The notes below the pieces were generated by a model. The model was not told where the DNA came from. It saw only the letters and a program-made list of their open reading frames with translations, and did no database searches. Below, in pieces: positions 12,510-22,439 of a stretch of 64,000 bases of DNA. A program made the position numbers and the translations under genes. The DNA is from Sophora flavescens (Eukaryota > Streptophyta > Magnoliopsida > Fabales > Fabaceae): positions 2,170,001 to 2,234,000 of the forward strand of contig JAUPTC010000016.1 of the NCBI GenBank assembly GCA_030762895.1. The letters run 5' to 3'. Numbering within the stretch: position 1 is the first letter of the stretch; each line of letters opens with the position of its first letter.

Positions 12510-13375
12510 CACTACTATAGAAAAGGGCTTCAGTAGCGCTTTTTTTGCCTTTAGTAGCGCTTCAAAGCGTTATCTATTCACCCGCTACTGAAGGTGGGAG
12601 AGATTCAATAGCGCTTAAAAAAGCGCTACTGAAAGTAGGAATAGGTAGCGCTTCCTTGAGAAAGCGCTGTCTAAAGTTGGTAATAAGACAATCTATTACA
12701 TACTTTAGACAGCGCTTTCTCAAGGAAGCGCTGTCTATTTGTCACTTTAGGCAGCGTTTTTTCAAGAAAGCGCTACTGAAAGTAGGAGAGCGCTTTCTCA
12801 AGGAAGCGATATCTATTTTTAACTTTAGGCAGCGTTTTTTCAAGAAAACGCTACCTATTCTACCTTTTTTTAAAATTATTTACATTGTTTTTCTATATTT
12901 CTCACATGCACTCAGCAAAACTAAGATATTAAACAGTTTATCCATCCCATTGCATTTAGAAAAACTCAACAAACCATACATTTACATACAAAAGCTTAAA
13001 TACAATATTTTTTTTAGATAAGCTAAAAGTATATTGATTAAAGGGTATTAAATCGATCTTAAGATATTAAATCGTTGCAATTTATCAGTGACTTGAGTAT
13101 AATTCATTACAAGAAAATATCAAAGTAGGACACGTACAAAATTTGCAATTCAGATAGTAGTACAAGTCCTGAAGAAAACGTGCCGGTCAAACCTATGCTT
13201 GCTAATGATCTGAAATACTAGCATCCAAGTTAATCTCACAAAAGACAATTCAGAGTCCTACTTCCAAACGATCTCATACACAAAAGATTCACAAAAATGG
13301 CATCTTAATCCATACAGTGAACGTAAAGTTGGAGACTGGGAAATTGAAAGCTCAGGATTGGATACCTACAAAATG

Positions 13376-13929
13376 TTATGAATCCTTCTCATTCTTCTCA
13401 TTTGGGGGATCACGGTCAACTACAGCAAGCGGATCTTCTCCAGCTTCAGATGGGTGCTCAGATGGAGGAGGCTGCTCTTCATTTTCATTGGTCTCAGGGT
13501 GGAAATTGATGTTTGACCCTTGGTTTATCAGATAAAATGTTCCTTTGAACCCTATCAATTAAAACCTTCGGTGGAGGTTCCTCTCTCAGCTGCTCATCAT
13601 CATAATCATTGTTCACATAATAGCCAACACGAATAAATTCCTGACCCAGATAAGAGCGAGGTCAATGAAGCAATTGTGACACCAATAATATCTTCTTCAC
13701 GAATCTTTGATGGATCCGGTGGATCTGCCTGTTATCAAAACAGTATACAAAAGTTATATTCTATAAGAAATTGCTGCACATAAGTCAAAAAGATTAGTAT
13801 TCTTAAAGCTTGCCTGTAAAACAAAGCGATAGTTTCCAACATTGACAGGACCAATAAGGACACTCTCTAATAATTGGTCATAAGTCTCATCCTCAGCAGA
13901 TCCAACGTAAATGAGCTTCCATTCCAAAT
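13376..13929 (-). pseudogene. Captured fragment of histone chaperone ASF1
   Basis: On the minus strand, exon 13929 to about 13814 reads DLEWKLIYVGSAEDETYDQ and then GPVNVGNYRFVLQ, after a good acceptor (GTACAG). The next exon, from about 13731, reads PPDPSKIREEDIIGVT and, after a frameshift, GQEFIRVGYYVNNDYDDEQL and EPPPKVLIDRVQRNILSDKP, then INFHPE and an acidic tail ending at the stop 13376-13378. These match the conserved ASF1 core (H3-H4 binding immunoglobulin-like fold) and plant-type acidic C-terminus. The first exon of ASF1 is missing and the frame is broken, so it is a fragment, not a working chaperone gene. Confidence 0.88.
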
Positions 13930-14142
13930 CTGTACTCACATGACAACAAGCAGTGTCACAACCAAACAAGGTAAAGCAGGCCACATATGTGGGATAAATC
14001 TAGGAGTGAAATGATTGTGAAGCTGATAGAAAAGTAGGCTTCATTGTGACTTTTAGGCTTTTAGACAAACTTGACAATGACATGACAATTGAGATTAAGT
14101 TTGTTTCCTGAAAATCACTTATAAAAAAAAATATTTTCCAGA

Positions 14143-14380
14143 GAAGGATCTCAACCAAGTTGTTGCAATGGCAGACATGTGCTTGCAGGAGGAAGCGGCA
14201 GCACGTCCTTTGATGAGTGATGTTGTAACTGCTATGAGCTTTCTTTCCACTTCTCCTCCAGAGGGTCAAAGTGAAGCAAAATTTGATAAGGACGGCCATA
14301 GTTCAGATGAAGAGGGTTCTTATCACAAGGATAATAATGAAACTGCTAAAACACAGGTTACAACATCTATCATATATTAA
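14143..14380 (+). pseudogene. Captured last exon of a receptor-like cytoplasmic kinase (PBL/RLCK VII type)
   Basis: After an acceptor TTTTCCAG (ending 14142) the plus strand reads EKDLNQ-like then VVAMADMCLQEEAAARPLMS and DVVTAMSFLSTSPPE, followed by a Ser/Asp/Glu-rich tail. This is kinase subdomain XI (invariant Arg in AARP) plus the C-terminal tail of RLCK VII kinases. Catalytic lobes are absent. The fragment runs opposite to its two neighbours in the element, which shows independent capture. Confidence 0.75.
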
Positions 14381-14764
14381 AGTCACAACAAATAAGAACA
14401 CCATCCTTCTACATTCCAGACAGAGGGGAAAGGACCTATTTTTACCATGATGTTCAAAATTTCAAAGCAAGTCATAGAGAAACGATCAATTTTGAACTCA
14501 TGCTCCTGTATCATGTTGTTGGATTATGAAGAACAGATACAGAGAAATCATGCCCTTGTCTGACATCAAGGTGGAATTGATGAAAATCAAACTTGATATT
14601 TGATAAATATTTTATATTTGAAACATGTTTTTACACAACAGATTTATGTTTCCTGTACTTGTTCATATTTTCATACTCAGATATGCATATCTTTTCATGC
14701 CAGTATATATCAATACATACGTAGGCATATCCCCATGTCTTGTGTAAGAGAGTCTTGTCATAAT

Positions 14765-14900
14765 GGTAATGTTGTTTTGTGACCTAGTGGTCCTGGGTTC
14801 TAGCAGCAGAAATAGCCTGCCTCTCCACTCATATGGGGTAAGGCTGCGTATACCTAATCCTTCTCAGACCCCACACTATGAGAGCCTCATTAAGTTACGA
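14765..14900 (+). mobile_element. SINE relic (Au-like 3' region)
   Basis: Contains GTCCTGGGTTCTAGCAGCAG (a degenerate Pol III B-box-like stretch) followed by GGGGTAAGGCTGCGTATACC and CAGACCCCACACTATG. The phrase GGTAAGGCTGCGTA next to an ACCC-rich tail is typical of the plant Au-SINE class. The 5' A box is not clear, so this is a partial copy inside CACTA 2. Confidence 0.5.
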
Positions 14901-15229
14901 GTTTGATGTGCCACTGTTTGGAATGGTGGCATAATGTTTGAAAACCTAGACATAAGGCACTACCCAAAATAGAAGTCATTTTATGGGAAGGGGAAGATAT
15001 GTGTGCTAGTGATGAGGGTGATATGTGTGCTCTGAAAACACTTAGAAAGCACAAGATAGCTGCCACGAAGGAAGAGGGAAGGGAACTAAAGGTATACTTT
15101 TAAGTTTTAAAACCATGTTATGTTATTAATTGGAGAACACAAGTGGCACTGAGATCAAGTTCTCATGGTAAAAAGAAACATAATATAGTAACTCTTAACA
15201 ACAAAGACCTTAGTGAAACATAGAATTAC

Positions 15230-16337
15230 CTTAAGCAGAAGCTTCCCTGCTCCCAACATAAAACCTGCATCCGTATTACCAATCTCTGTAGCAAATTGAC
15301 CAAATGCTCCAGCAGTACAAGTGTGAGAATCAATACCTAAGAGAACCTGCAGGCAGCAGAATTGGATTAACAAAGCAGGAACCAAAATTTTGTCAAAGAA
15401 TACTATACTTCACTAGCCTTTCAAATAAAATGTTAAACTAATCGAACCTCTCCTGGCCTACAGTGACCTTCCTGAGCAAGAGCAATATGGCAAACACCTT
15501 TGTAATCTGGATTTGCCTGCATTGTTATAATCTCAAAATCAACATTCATGGATGCCGTGTATTACAATGATCTTCGAGAGGAATTGAAACGACCAAATTA
15601 ATACTGAAGAAATCAAAAGAATGCATACCTTAAAATTACTAAGATCCTTAATATCATAAAAGTACTTGATATTCTGCTCCTGGCAAAAGTCTCTTAATAT
15701 ATCTACATTGCGATTGGCACGTTCATCACTTGTGAATATATAGTGGTAAGGTATTATAACAATCTTTTCACGGTCCCAAACCTTCAATTCCAAAGAAATA
15801 ATGCAGTCAGGATGAGGAAAAAATTTGGGTCTTAGCATCTAAGCAGAACGACTGTCAAGCAACTATAGAAAATATTATAAATCCTTGAATGAGTCTGATC
15901 CTACTTTCTTCAAATCACTTTCATAGTTTCCTTACACATGGCACCAATCCCATTTTCTTCAACAACTATCATAATCCAAATACAGCCTTCCCCAAATTAC
16001 TTAAATTGATCTAAAATTTTCAATAATTCCAGTGACGTGAAATCCATTCCAAGCACATATAATGAATTTTAACATACCAGCTCCAAGATTAATCAAAATT
16101 AAGTTTACAACCATCATAAATCAAAATTCAAAACGATACATCGAGCAACAACAAACAAAAAATTACCTTGGCATCCTCACCAAATTCCCTCTTAAAAATC
16201 CCAGTAGAACCAGGGCCACACACATCATGTGTCATCAAAATATCAACATTAACCCAAACATTATCACCAGGGCTCAAATGGGCTTTCTCAAAAGCTCTAG
16301 CCAATATCTTCTCGGTCATCGTCATTGCCGTCTTCAC
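15230..16337 (-). pseudogene. Captured exons of 3-isopropylmalate dehydratase large subunit
   Basis: Four exons in native order with introns: 16337-16167 (MTMTEKILARAFEKAHLSPG...VDILMTHDVCGPGSTGIFK), 15782-15629 (WDREKIVIIPYHYIFTSDE, then NRNVDILRDFCQEQNIKYF), about 15517-15449 (NPDYKGVCHIALAQEGHCRP) and 15346-15230 (VLLGIDSHTCTAGAFGQFAT...GNTDAGFMLGAGKLLLK). These match the plant leucine-biosynthesis aconitase-family large subunit (IIL1-like), including the GIDSHTC segment that holds one [4Fe-4S] cysteine. The first exon with the transit peptide and the C-terminal half are absent. Splice borders are mostly canonical. It may be transcribed but cannot give a complete enzyme. Confidence 0.88.
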
Positions 16338-17013
16338 CTGAAACCAACAATCAAACAAGCCTCAAAATTACCAACAAGGACTCACAAAAACAACACAAAT
16401 TCAAAAGGGTATGCAGAAAACATAGCAACATAACTGATCCAGTGGTAGATGGTTGGCGCTGCGATTGCTGTGGTGGTCTCGGATGCTAACAGTGGTAGAC
16501 GAACGGGCTCGACTGGGTTACGACACAAGGGAGACGAGAGTGGTGGTGGTAGACAAATGGCGGCGGTGGTAGCTTAGGTGGTGGAGGTAGACGAGAGTGG
16601 TGAGGGTTTGGAGAAATAGGGTGGGAGGGAAAGAAGATGTTCTGAGAGATGAAGTCCCGCAAAATTTTTTAGAGTGGGAGGGACAGTGTGGGAGGGAAAC
16701 ATTAATTTTTAGGGTAAGGAATAGACAATGCTCCCTTAAACAAATGCTATCTTAGGTTATGAATAGATAGCGCTTTCTCAAACAAGTGCTATCTATTCAT
16801 CACAAATAGATAGCGCTTCCACAAACAAACACTATCTATTCCTACCTATCAACTTTTAATAGCGCTTCCTTGGAGAAGCACTGTCTTAGGTTATATCTAA
16901 AATAGCGTTTCTTCAAGGAAGCGCTACTAAATGTCTTCCACCTCTCTTTTAATATCGTTTCGGTTAGAAACGTTATTAAAGGTGCGCTACTAAAACCCTT
17001 TTCTGTAGTAGTG

Positions 17014-17312
17014 AAAGCTCATCTGTTTTCTTGGTCTTATGATATATTTTTTCCCTCTCTTTAATTAGATGTAGGACTAATTAACTTTTGATTGGTTACT
17101 AAGGGTTCCTCTCCATAAGTATAGATCTTTTTGCACCAAAATAAGTATATTCCAGATAATTTGGTTTATTTAATGTTAAATTAATCATCACTTGGAACAA
17201 AAATTCAAGTAAAGAAATAATTTTAATTCGGTTGCTAACTCGAAAAAATTCTAATATTTGGAAACAGCAGTAACTAGAGTTATTACTATTTCACCAAAGG
17301 ATTGATCGAAGT
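17014..17312 (-). repeat. Unit B: diverged flank of the duplicated peptide locus
   Basis: Matches 9509-9800 and 41530-41800 (TTTTCTTGGTCTTATGAT, TTAGATGTAGGACTAATT, CACCAAAAT...TCCAGATAATTTGGTTT). It lacks the retroposon that A and C share. CACTA 2 abuts it at 17013. Confidence 0.8.
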
Positions 17313-18192
17313 ATCAGGGACCAGCCACTCAAATGTCCACAGGCTTGGATTGGAGTTGTTTACTGTGATTGTGGAAAGAGTTCCACTCTTGGTCTTTACC
17401 CCGGATTATCAGTTCCTACAATTGATTTCTTTCAGGATTAAATTCATTTGGGTCTTTGATTTGTGGTGGTGATGTTTTAACTGGTGTTGATGTCTAAGTT
17501 ATTTCTAATTGGTAAATCATCTGGTTTTTCTGCTTGCTGGGTTTGGTTTCTGTTTGAGTGGTTTGAAGTAGCTGCTTTGTTTTGGTCTGGGCGGATGGTT
17601 TCTTTCATTATATTTCTCATAGGAATTAACTTTGTTTTTTGGGGTTCTGGTCCTTGTGGTCTTTCTTGATGTGGAAGGTTTATGGTAGTAACTTTCTTTT
17701 GATGGCATTTTGTTCTACTGGATATATTTCGTTTCCGAGGTGCGTCTGTCATTGTGTTCTTGTTCTGGTTTTTGTTGGGTTTTCTAATCTTTTTTGGGGC
17801 AGGATGTCCCTTGGCTTTGAATTATTTGGTTGGTGTTCTCCTTTCCTTTGGTGTGCAGCCAGCTTCATGGTGTCTCTGTTGTGCATCTGCTCTTTTGTTC
17901 CTTGGTGTTATCATGTTGCCTTCAAACTGGGCTAATCCTACTGTGTTGGTGGTTTTGGGGTGCTAATATTCGGTTTAAATTCTTTGAATTTGGTATCAGG
18001 TTTCTCTTGGTTTGGTTGTAGTATTAGCTTTTTCTTGATTTGACTTTGTAAAGCTAATACTATCCTCCTTTTAGGATAGTATTTTATTTACATTAGTTGG
18101 ATTTTTTTGATTTGGCTTAATATACATGGATTAGAGTGCCCCTTGTACTCTTTATATATACAAGGTTGGTTTATAAAATTAAAAAAAAAAAC
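17313..18192 (+). mobile_element. LINE-like 3' relic with poly(A) tail
   Basis: A T/G-rich, intronless block ending with an A-run at 18180-18191, interrupting homology between units A and B (flank resumes with ACATTGGAGTA). The sequence TGCCCCTTGTACTCTT before the tail is similar in type to the 3' untranslated end of plant L1 elements; a comparable block is at 39290-39930. No endonuclease or reverse transcriptase is left. Confidence 0.5.
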
Positions 18193-19299
18193 ACAGCCAA
18201 AAACATTGGAGTACGTCAATACTTATTTTTGTTTATACAAAGCAGAAAATATTTAGAAGTGTTCCTGCCGAGATCCGACTTGTCGGAATCTCGCCGTAGA
18301 ACGTCAAACCAAGAGTGAACAATGGGGTTGTTTTAGATTATGGCTTGACAGAATATTGTATTTCGGTCCTACGTATCCCAATGAGAATCAAAGCCAGACA
18401 TAGTTCTAGGTTCAACCCTTGGTCGTATAGTGATCTCAATCCCCTAATCTTGTATCTGATGAATACCAGTGAGCAAGGACTCTTTAATAGTCTCTTGGTC
18501 GAGCTAGTTTCTCTAATACGCTTAAGGGAGAGTCACCTAGGTTAGTGAAAAATGAGTCTCTCTTTTGGGTTCTCCTCATTTTATAATAGGATCCCCAAAT
18601 CTTTAAGAGATCTGGATTTATCTCCTTTTATCTCTTAAATCTTCTTTGAGATATGATTTCCTTAATTTGAGGGATTTATCTCTTCTAACCGGATAAGGTT
18701 ATTTGAGATAATATCAGGATTATTAAAGATAATATCGATATCTTATCCTTCCCACCTTTATTGGATCGGGTATCCAAGCTCGGTGGCCGGGTTTTACTCC
18801 TCGGCCAATACACAAGTCCCCCCAAGCTTTGAGCTAGTAGAAGCGTAAAAGTTTTCATGACAGTAGCCGAGCTTGGCCTTTAAAAACCTTATTTGGAGAA
18901 TCTAAGGTTTATGGTGTAGGCTCTCTTCCCCTTTTTACCATAGTGTTAATAACCGATCTTGTACCTCGGCCAATCGTTCAACCTCGGTGACCGAGCTTAA
19001 AAACTTAGTCTCTTCTTTTAGCCTTTCAAGTCGGCGAGGTAAGTGACCGAGCTTCACACTTCAGTTTATATATATATCTTTTACTTCGGTGAACACCTCG
19101 GGCGAACGAGCTTCACGCTTCGAGTTGGCGAGCTTTACACCTCGGCCCATATACAAGCCACCCAAGCTTGGATCTTTTTTTGAATGCGTGGAAGCTTCTA
19201 TCAAGGGGCCGAGCCTACCCGAGATGGAGGTGGTCATCTTAGTTTTGCACTGTGACCAAAGTTTCTCGGTTCCCGAGATGAAAAGAGAAGTTGCCTTTT

Positions 19300-19815
19300 A
19301 ATATTGTTTACCTTTTTAGGTTCGACATTTCAACCTCAACTCGATCGATTTTAGCTCGGTCAACCTTTTTAGGTCTTTAATTTTTACCTTTTTAGGTTCG
19401 GCATTTCGACCTCAACTAGGTCGATTTTAGCTCGGTCAACCTTTTTAGGTCTTTAGTTTTTGCTTTTTTAGGTTCGGTCTTTCGACCTCAACTCGGTCGA
19501 TTTTAGCTCGGTCAACCTTTTTAGGTCTTTAGTTTTTGCCTTTTTAGGTTCGGCATTTCGACCTCAACTCGGTCGATTTTAGCTCGGTCACCTTTTTAGG
19601 CTTTTGCCTTTTTAGGTTCGGCATTTCGACCGCAGCTCGGTCGATTTTAGCTCGGTCAACCTTTTTAGGTCTTTAGTTTTTGCCTTTTTAGGTTCGGCAT
19701 TTCGATCTCAACTCGGTCGATTTTAGCTCGATCACCTTTTTAGGGTTTTGCCTTTTTAGGTTCGGCGTTTTGACCGCAGCTCGGTCGATTTTAGCTCGGT
19801 CACCTTTTTAGGCTC
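19300..19815. repeat. Tandem repeats in the body of the non-autonomous LTR element (block 1)
   Basis: About six imperfect units of 70-110 bp built on TTTTTAGGTTCGGCATTTCG, ACTCGGTCGATTTTAGCTCG and GTCAACCTTTTTAGG. Units vary by loss of a TCTTTAGTTTTT segment. Confidence 0.9.
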
Positions 19816-19849
19816 TTTCAGAGGGAGTCCAAGCTCAACCTCTTTGTTG

Positions 19850-20130
19850 TAATTATATAGGGAGTTCGAGATCTACTTTTTAGACTTTAAAGGAGCCGGA
19901 GCTCGACTTGTATCTTCATAGGAGCCAGACCTCGACCTGAGTTTTGAGGGAGCCGGAGCTCGACTTGTATCTTCATAGGAGCTGGAGCTCGACTTGTATC
20001 TTCATAGGAGCGAGCTCAACCTCTGAGTTTTGATGGAGCCAGAGCTCGACTTGTATCTTCATAGGAGCTGGAGCTCGACCTCTGAGTTTTGAGGGAGCCA
20101 GAGCTCGACTTGTATCTTCATAGGAGCTTC
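19850..20130. repeat. Tandem repeats in the same element (block 2)
   Basis: Four to five imperfect units of about 60 bp containing GGAGCTCGACTTGTATCTTC and GAGCTCGACCTCTGAGTTTTG. Unrelated in sequence to block 1. Confidence 0.88.
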
Positions 20131-21166
20131 ACTTTTGTATCATGGCTTTAGCTAGCCATTTTGATATCTGAGAACACTTTTTTCAAGCGGTTAGTATCTG
20201 GAATCTTTTTTCCTCAAACCGAGCCAGGGAATCTTGGTGGAATATCACCACGGTCGACCTTCTTTACAGCGAGTGGTGATGGTTGTGTGCAAGATGACGC
20301 TGATAATCCTCCCAGTGCAAGTCCGAAGCACAATCTGGTCTGTTGCAACTCGGCGATTAGCTGTAATTCAAGGAGCTTCACATCTCCGGAATAGAACTCC
20401 AACCAACTCAAGCGCTGCCTCACCAAGAAGAAGGTCCAGATCGAAGGAAAAATGTGAAAAGACTCAGGGAAACAGCACGGCGGCTGATGGTCTTTTAGAG
20501 CGTGGCCAGGGAAAAGTTTTACCTGACCCCACAGTGGGTGCCAAATGTTCCTGCCGAGATCCGACTGTTCGGAATCTCACCGTAGAACGTCAAACCAAGA
20601 TTGAACAATGGGGTTGTTTTAGATTATGGCTTGACAGAATATTGTATTCCGGTCCTACGTATCCCAACGGGAATCAAAGCCAGACGTAGTTCCAAGTTCA
20701 ACCCTTGGTCGTATAGTGATCTCAATCCCCTAATCTTGTATCTGATGAATACCAGCGAGCAAGGACTCTTTAACAGTCTCTTGGTCGAGCTAGTTTCTTT
20801 AATGCACTTAAGGGAGAGTCACTTGGGTTAGTGAAAAGTGAGTCTCTCTTTTGAGTTCTCCTCCTTTTATAATAGGATCCCCAAATCTTTAAGAGATCTG
20901 GATTTATCTCCTTTTATCTCTTAAATATTCTTTGAGATATGATTTCCTTAATTTGAGGGATCTCTTCTAACCGGATAAGGTTATTTGAGATAATATCAGG
21001 ATTATTAAAGATAATATCGATATCTTATCCTTCCCACCTTTACTGGATCGGGTATCCAATCTCAGTGGCCGGATTTTACTCCTCGGTCAGTAGAAGAAGA
21101 AAATGGATACATTAGAAGAAGGAAACTGTCTAAGCTCCGCAAGAAGGGTTAGGTGTCCAATATTCA

Positions 21167-21413
21167 TTATGGGTGTCTACCAGAGGACCCCCTTACACTT
21201 GGTGGGGACTGCATTGACTTATCTCTAACACGACCTCTGAAAGCACCTCTAAAATGCAACTTAGTTATAAATGGTTAATAAAAGTTAATTGCCTGAAATA
21301 GAAAGTTAATAATGTAAAATACAACTTAGTTACCCGCTCTGAGCAATGGAGGGACGAATGAGAAGCAACGCCAGGAAGAAGAGGTATTGAAGAAACCAAA
21401 GAAGCTTCTTCAT
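21167..21413 (-). CDS. Putative small secreted peptide, copy B (two exons)
   Basis: Exon 1 is 21413-21334, exon 2 is 21248-21167; the 85-nt intron has GT/AG borders at the same phase as in copies A and C. Predicted protein 53 residues. It starts MKKLLWFLQYLFFLALLLI and has a probable signal cleavage after IAQ or nearby (about residue 25). The mature part is basic and ends with PPSVRGSSGRHP. It lacks the short FWF-x-GGHDE segment of A and C. Identity with A and C is low outside the signal peptide except for an Arg-Asp pair, Gly/Ser residues near the end and the final His-Pro, so this is a diverged member. Family not recognised. Confidence 0.58.
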
Positions 21414-21552
21414 ATCTGTCTGTGTGTGCGGATAAGATAAGAAAATTTATATGGAAGTAATTAAGTGAAGGAAGCACAAGGTTAAAAATATGAGTTGGGT
21501 ACTGGTGGATGTATTTGCTATATATGACTTGGGTGGAATGCAATGTTGTGCC

Positions 21553-21565
21553 TTATTTATATACC
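21553..21565 (-). promoter_or_regulatory. TATA box of peptide copy B
   Basis: The minus strand reads GTATATAAATAAGG about 140-150 bp upstream of the copy B ATG. A spacing of that size allows a transcription start and a leader of roughly 110 nt. No other gene lies between. Confidence 0.55.
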
Positions 21566-21739
21566 TGGGGCACTGTCTGGACAAACTTATTCATCAGTAG
21601 GAACCCTTTAGTTATATAATATATCCTGCACGGTCAGATTTGAAGTTTCAATGCAAAAAATTTGTCATATGAGAAAGTTAGTTAACATGTTGTTTGATTA
21701 TGTATTGTTAGGTGAGTTATTCACTAGTAAAATTAGTAC

Positions 21740-22060
21740 TTTTTACGTCAGTTAAAATTGATTTTATACGTCAGAATATCGTCTGACGTAAATACAGCTG
21801 ACGTTAATATTAATATTTTAACGTCAATTGTTTAAAAAACTGACGTTAAATATAAAACTATTAACGTCAGTTCTTTAACACAACTGACATTAATGTTGTT
21901 CAAACTAACGTAAGTTCTGTTAAAGAACTGACGTTACATGTTTTATTTTTAACGTCAGTTTTCTAATACAACTGACGTTAATAGTGTACTGTATATTTTA
22001 TAAAATACAATTAACGTCAGTTGTTTGATACAACTGACGTTAATAGATTTTTTTTAAAAA
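21740..22060. repeat. Left subterminal repeats of CACTA 3
   Basis: Around ten copies of AACGTCAGTT or AACTGACGTT, often as inverted pairs around short AT runs. They match the arrays at 29640-29830 and 30660-30870. Confidence 0.88.
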
Positions 22061-22315
22061 TTCAGTTTTAAAATATCACTCCCCTCAGCTATCCCTGCAT
22101 TCAGTAAATATCCCAGTAACACTGAATATCACACACATTACAGAATTGCAAACACTACCCTTAAATTTCAATATTAACTAAAAGAAAAGAAATATACAAA
22201 GGAACAATGGGGGGACTTAAAACCAAAACCCATGTATAGGAAAAACATAACTATCTACAAGTATATATATATAAATTTTAGTCTCTAATGTCTAAAAACA
22301 AAACTACCAATCTAA

Positions 22316-22317
<2 letters not shown>

Positions 22318-22384
<67 letters not shown>
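22318..22384. repeat. (TA)n microsatellite in CACTA 3
   Basis: About 65 bp of uninterrupted TA dinucleotides within the left non-coding part of CACTA 3. Confidence 0.97.
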
Positions 22385-22386
<2 letters not shown>

Positions 22387-22439
22387 TTATTAATTAGTTT
22401 CTAAAGTCTAACAAAAAAACTATCCATCTAAGTATTAGG

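Larger units (their letters stand above)
12510..17013. mobile_element. Non-autonomous CACTA element 2 with captured gene fragments (Pack-type)
   Basis: Left end CACTACTATAGAAAAGGG (12510) and right end complementary to CACTACTACAGAAAAGGG (ending 17013) form the terminal inverted repeat. Both sides are flanked by AAA, a 3-bp target duplication as expected for CACTA. Subterminal arrays of AGCGCTTCCTTGAG-type repeats occupy about 12530-12860 and 16720-17000. No transposase is present. The interior holds pieces of at least three unrelated host genes in both orientations (ASF1, a cytoplasmic kinase, isopropylmalate isomerase), with introns retained, so the capture was from genomic DNA. Length 4504 bp. 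Confidence 0.9.
18260..21089 (-). mobile_element. Non-autonomous LTR retrotransposon with tandem-repeat body
   Basis: Two LTRs starting TGTTCCTGCCGAGATCC (18260-18807 and 20546-21089, about 545 bp) enclose 1.74 kb without pol. On the minus strand the right LTR is followed by a primer site TTTGGCACCCACTGTGGGG (20527-20545) and the left LTR is preceded by a purine-rich GCTTGGGGGGACTTG (about 18810-18830), so the element reads leftward. TAGAAG lies at both borders (18254-18259 and 21091-21096, one base off), a probable target duplication. It separates peptide copy B from its downstream flank. The internal region is mainly two tandem-repeat blocks. Confidence 0.82.

Noticed and set aside
14755..14905. 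tRNA gene
   Set aside because: Only a weak B-box-like stretch and no cloverleaf; the following GGTAAGGCTGCGTA sequence fits a SINE relic.
13376..16337. ASF1, kinase and isopropylmalate isomerase as resident host genes
   Set aside because: All are partial, two are frameshifted or lack first exons, and all lie between matching CACTA ends with a 3-bp target duplication. They are captured fragments.
17484..18021. Overlapping plus-strand hydrophobic ORFs
   Set aside because: They lie in a LINE-like T/G-rich relic with a poly(A) tail; no conserved protein and several overlapping frames.
21214..21413. Similarity of the copy B tail (SSGR) to the plant elicitor peptide core
   Set aside because: Elicitor peptide precursors lack signal peptides and end in an Asn-type C-terminus; copies A and C do not keep the SSGR. 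Treated as chance.
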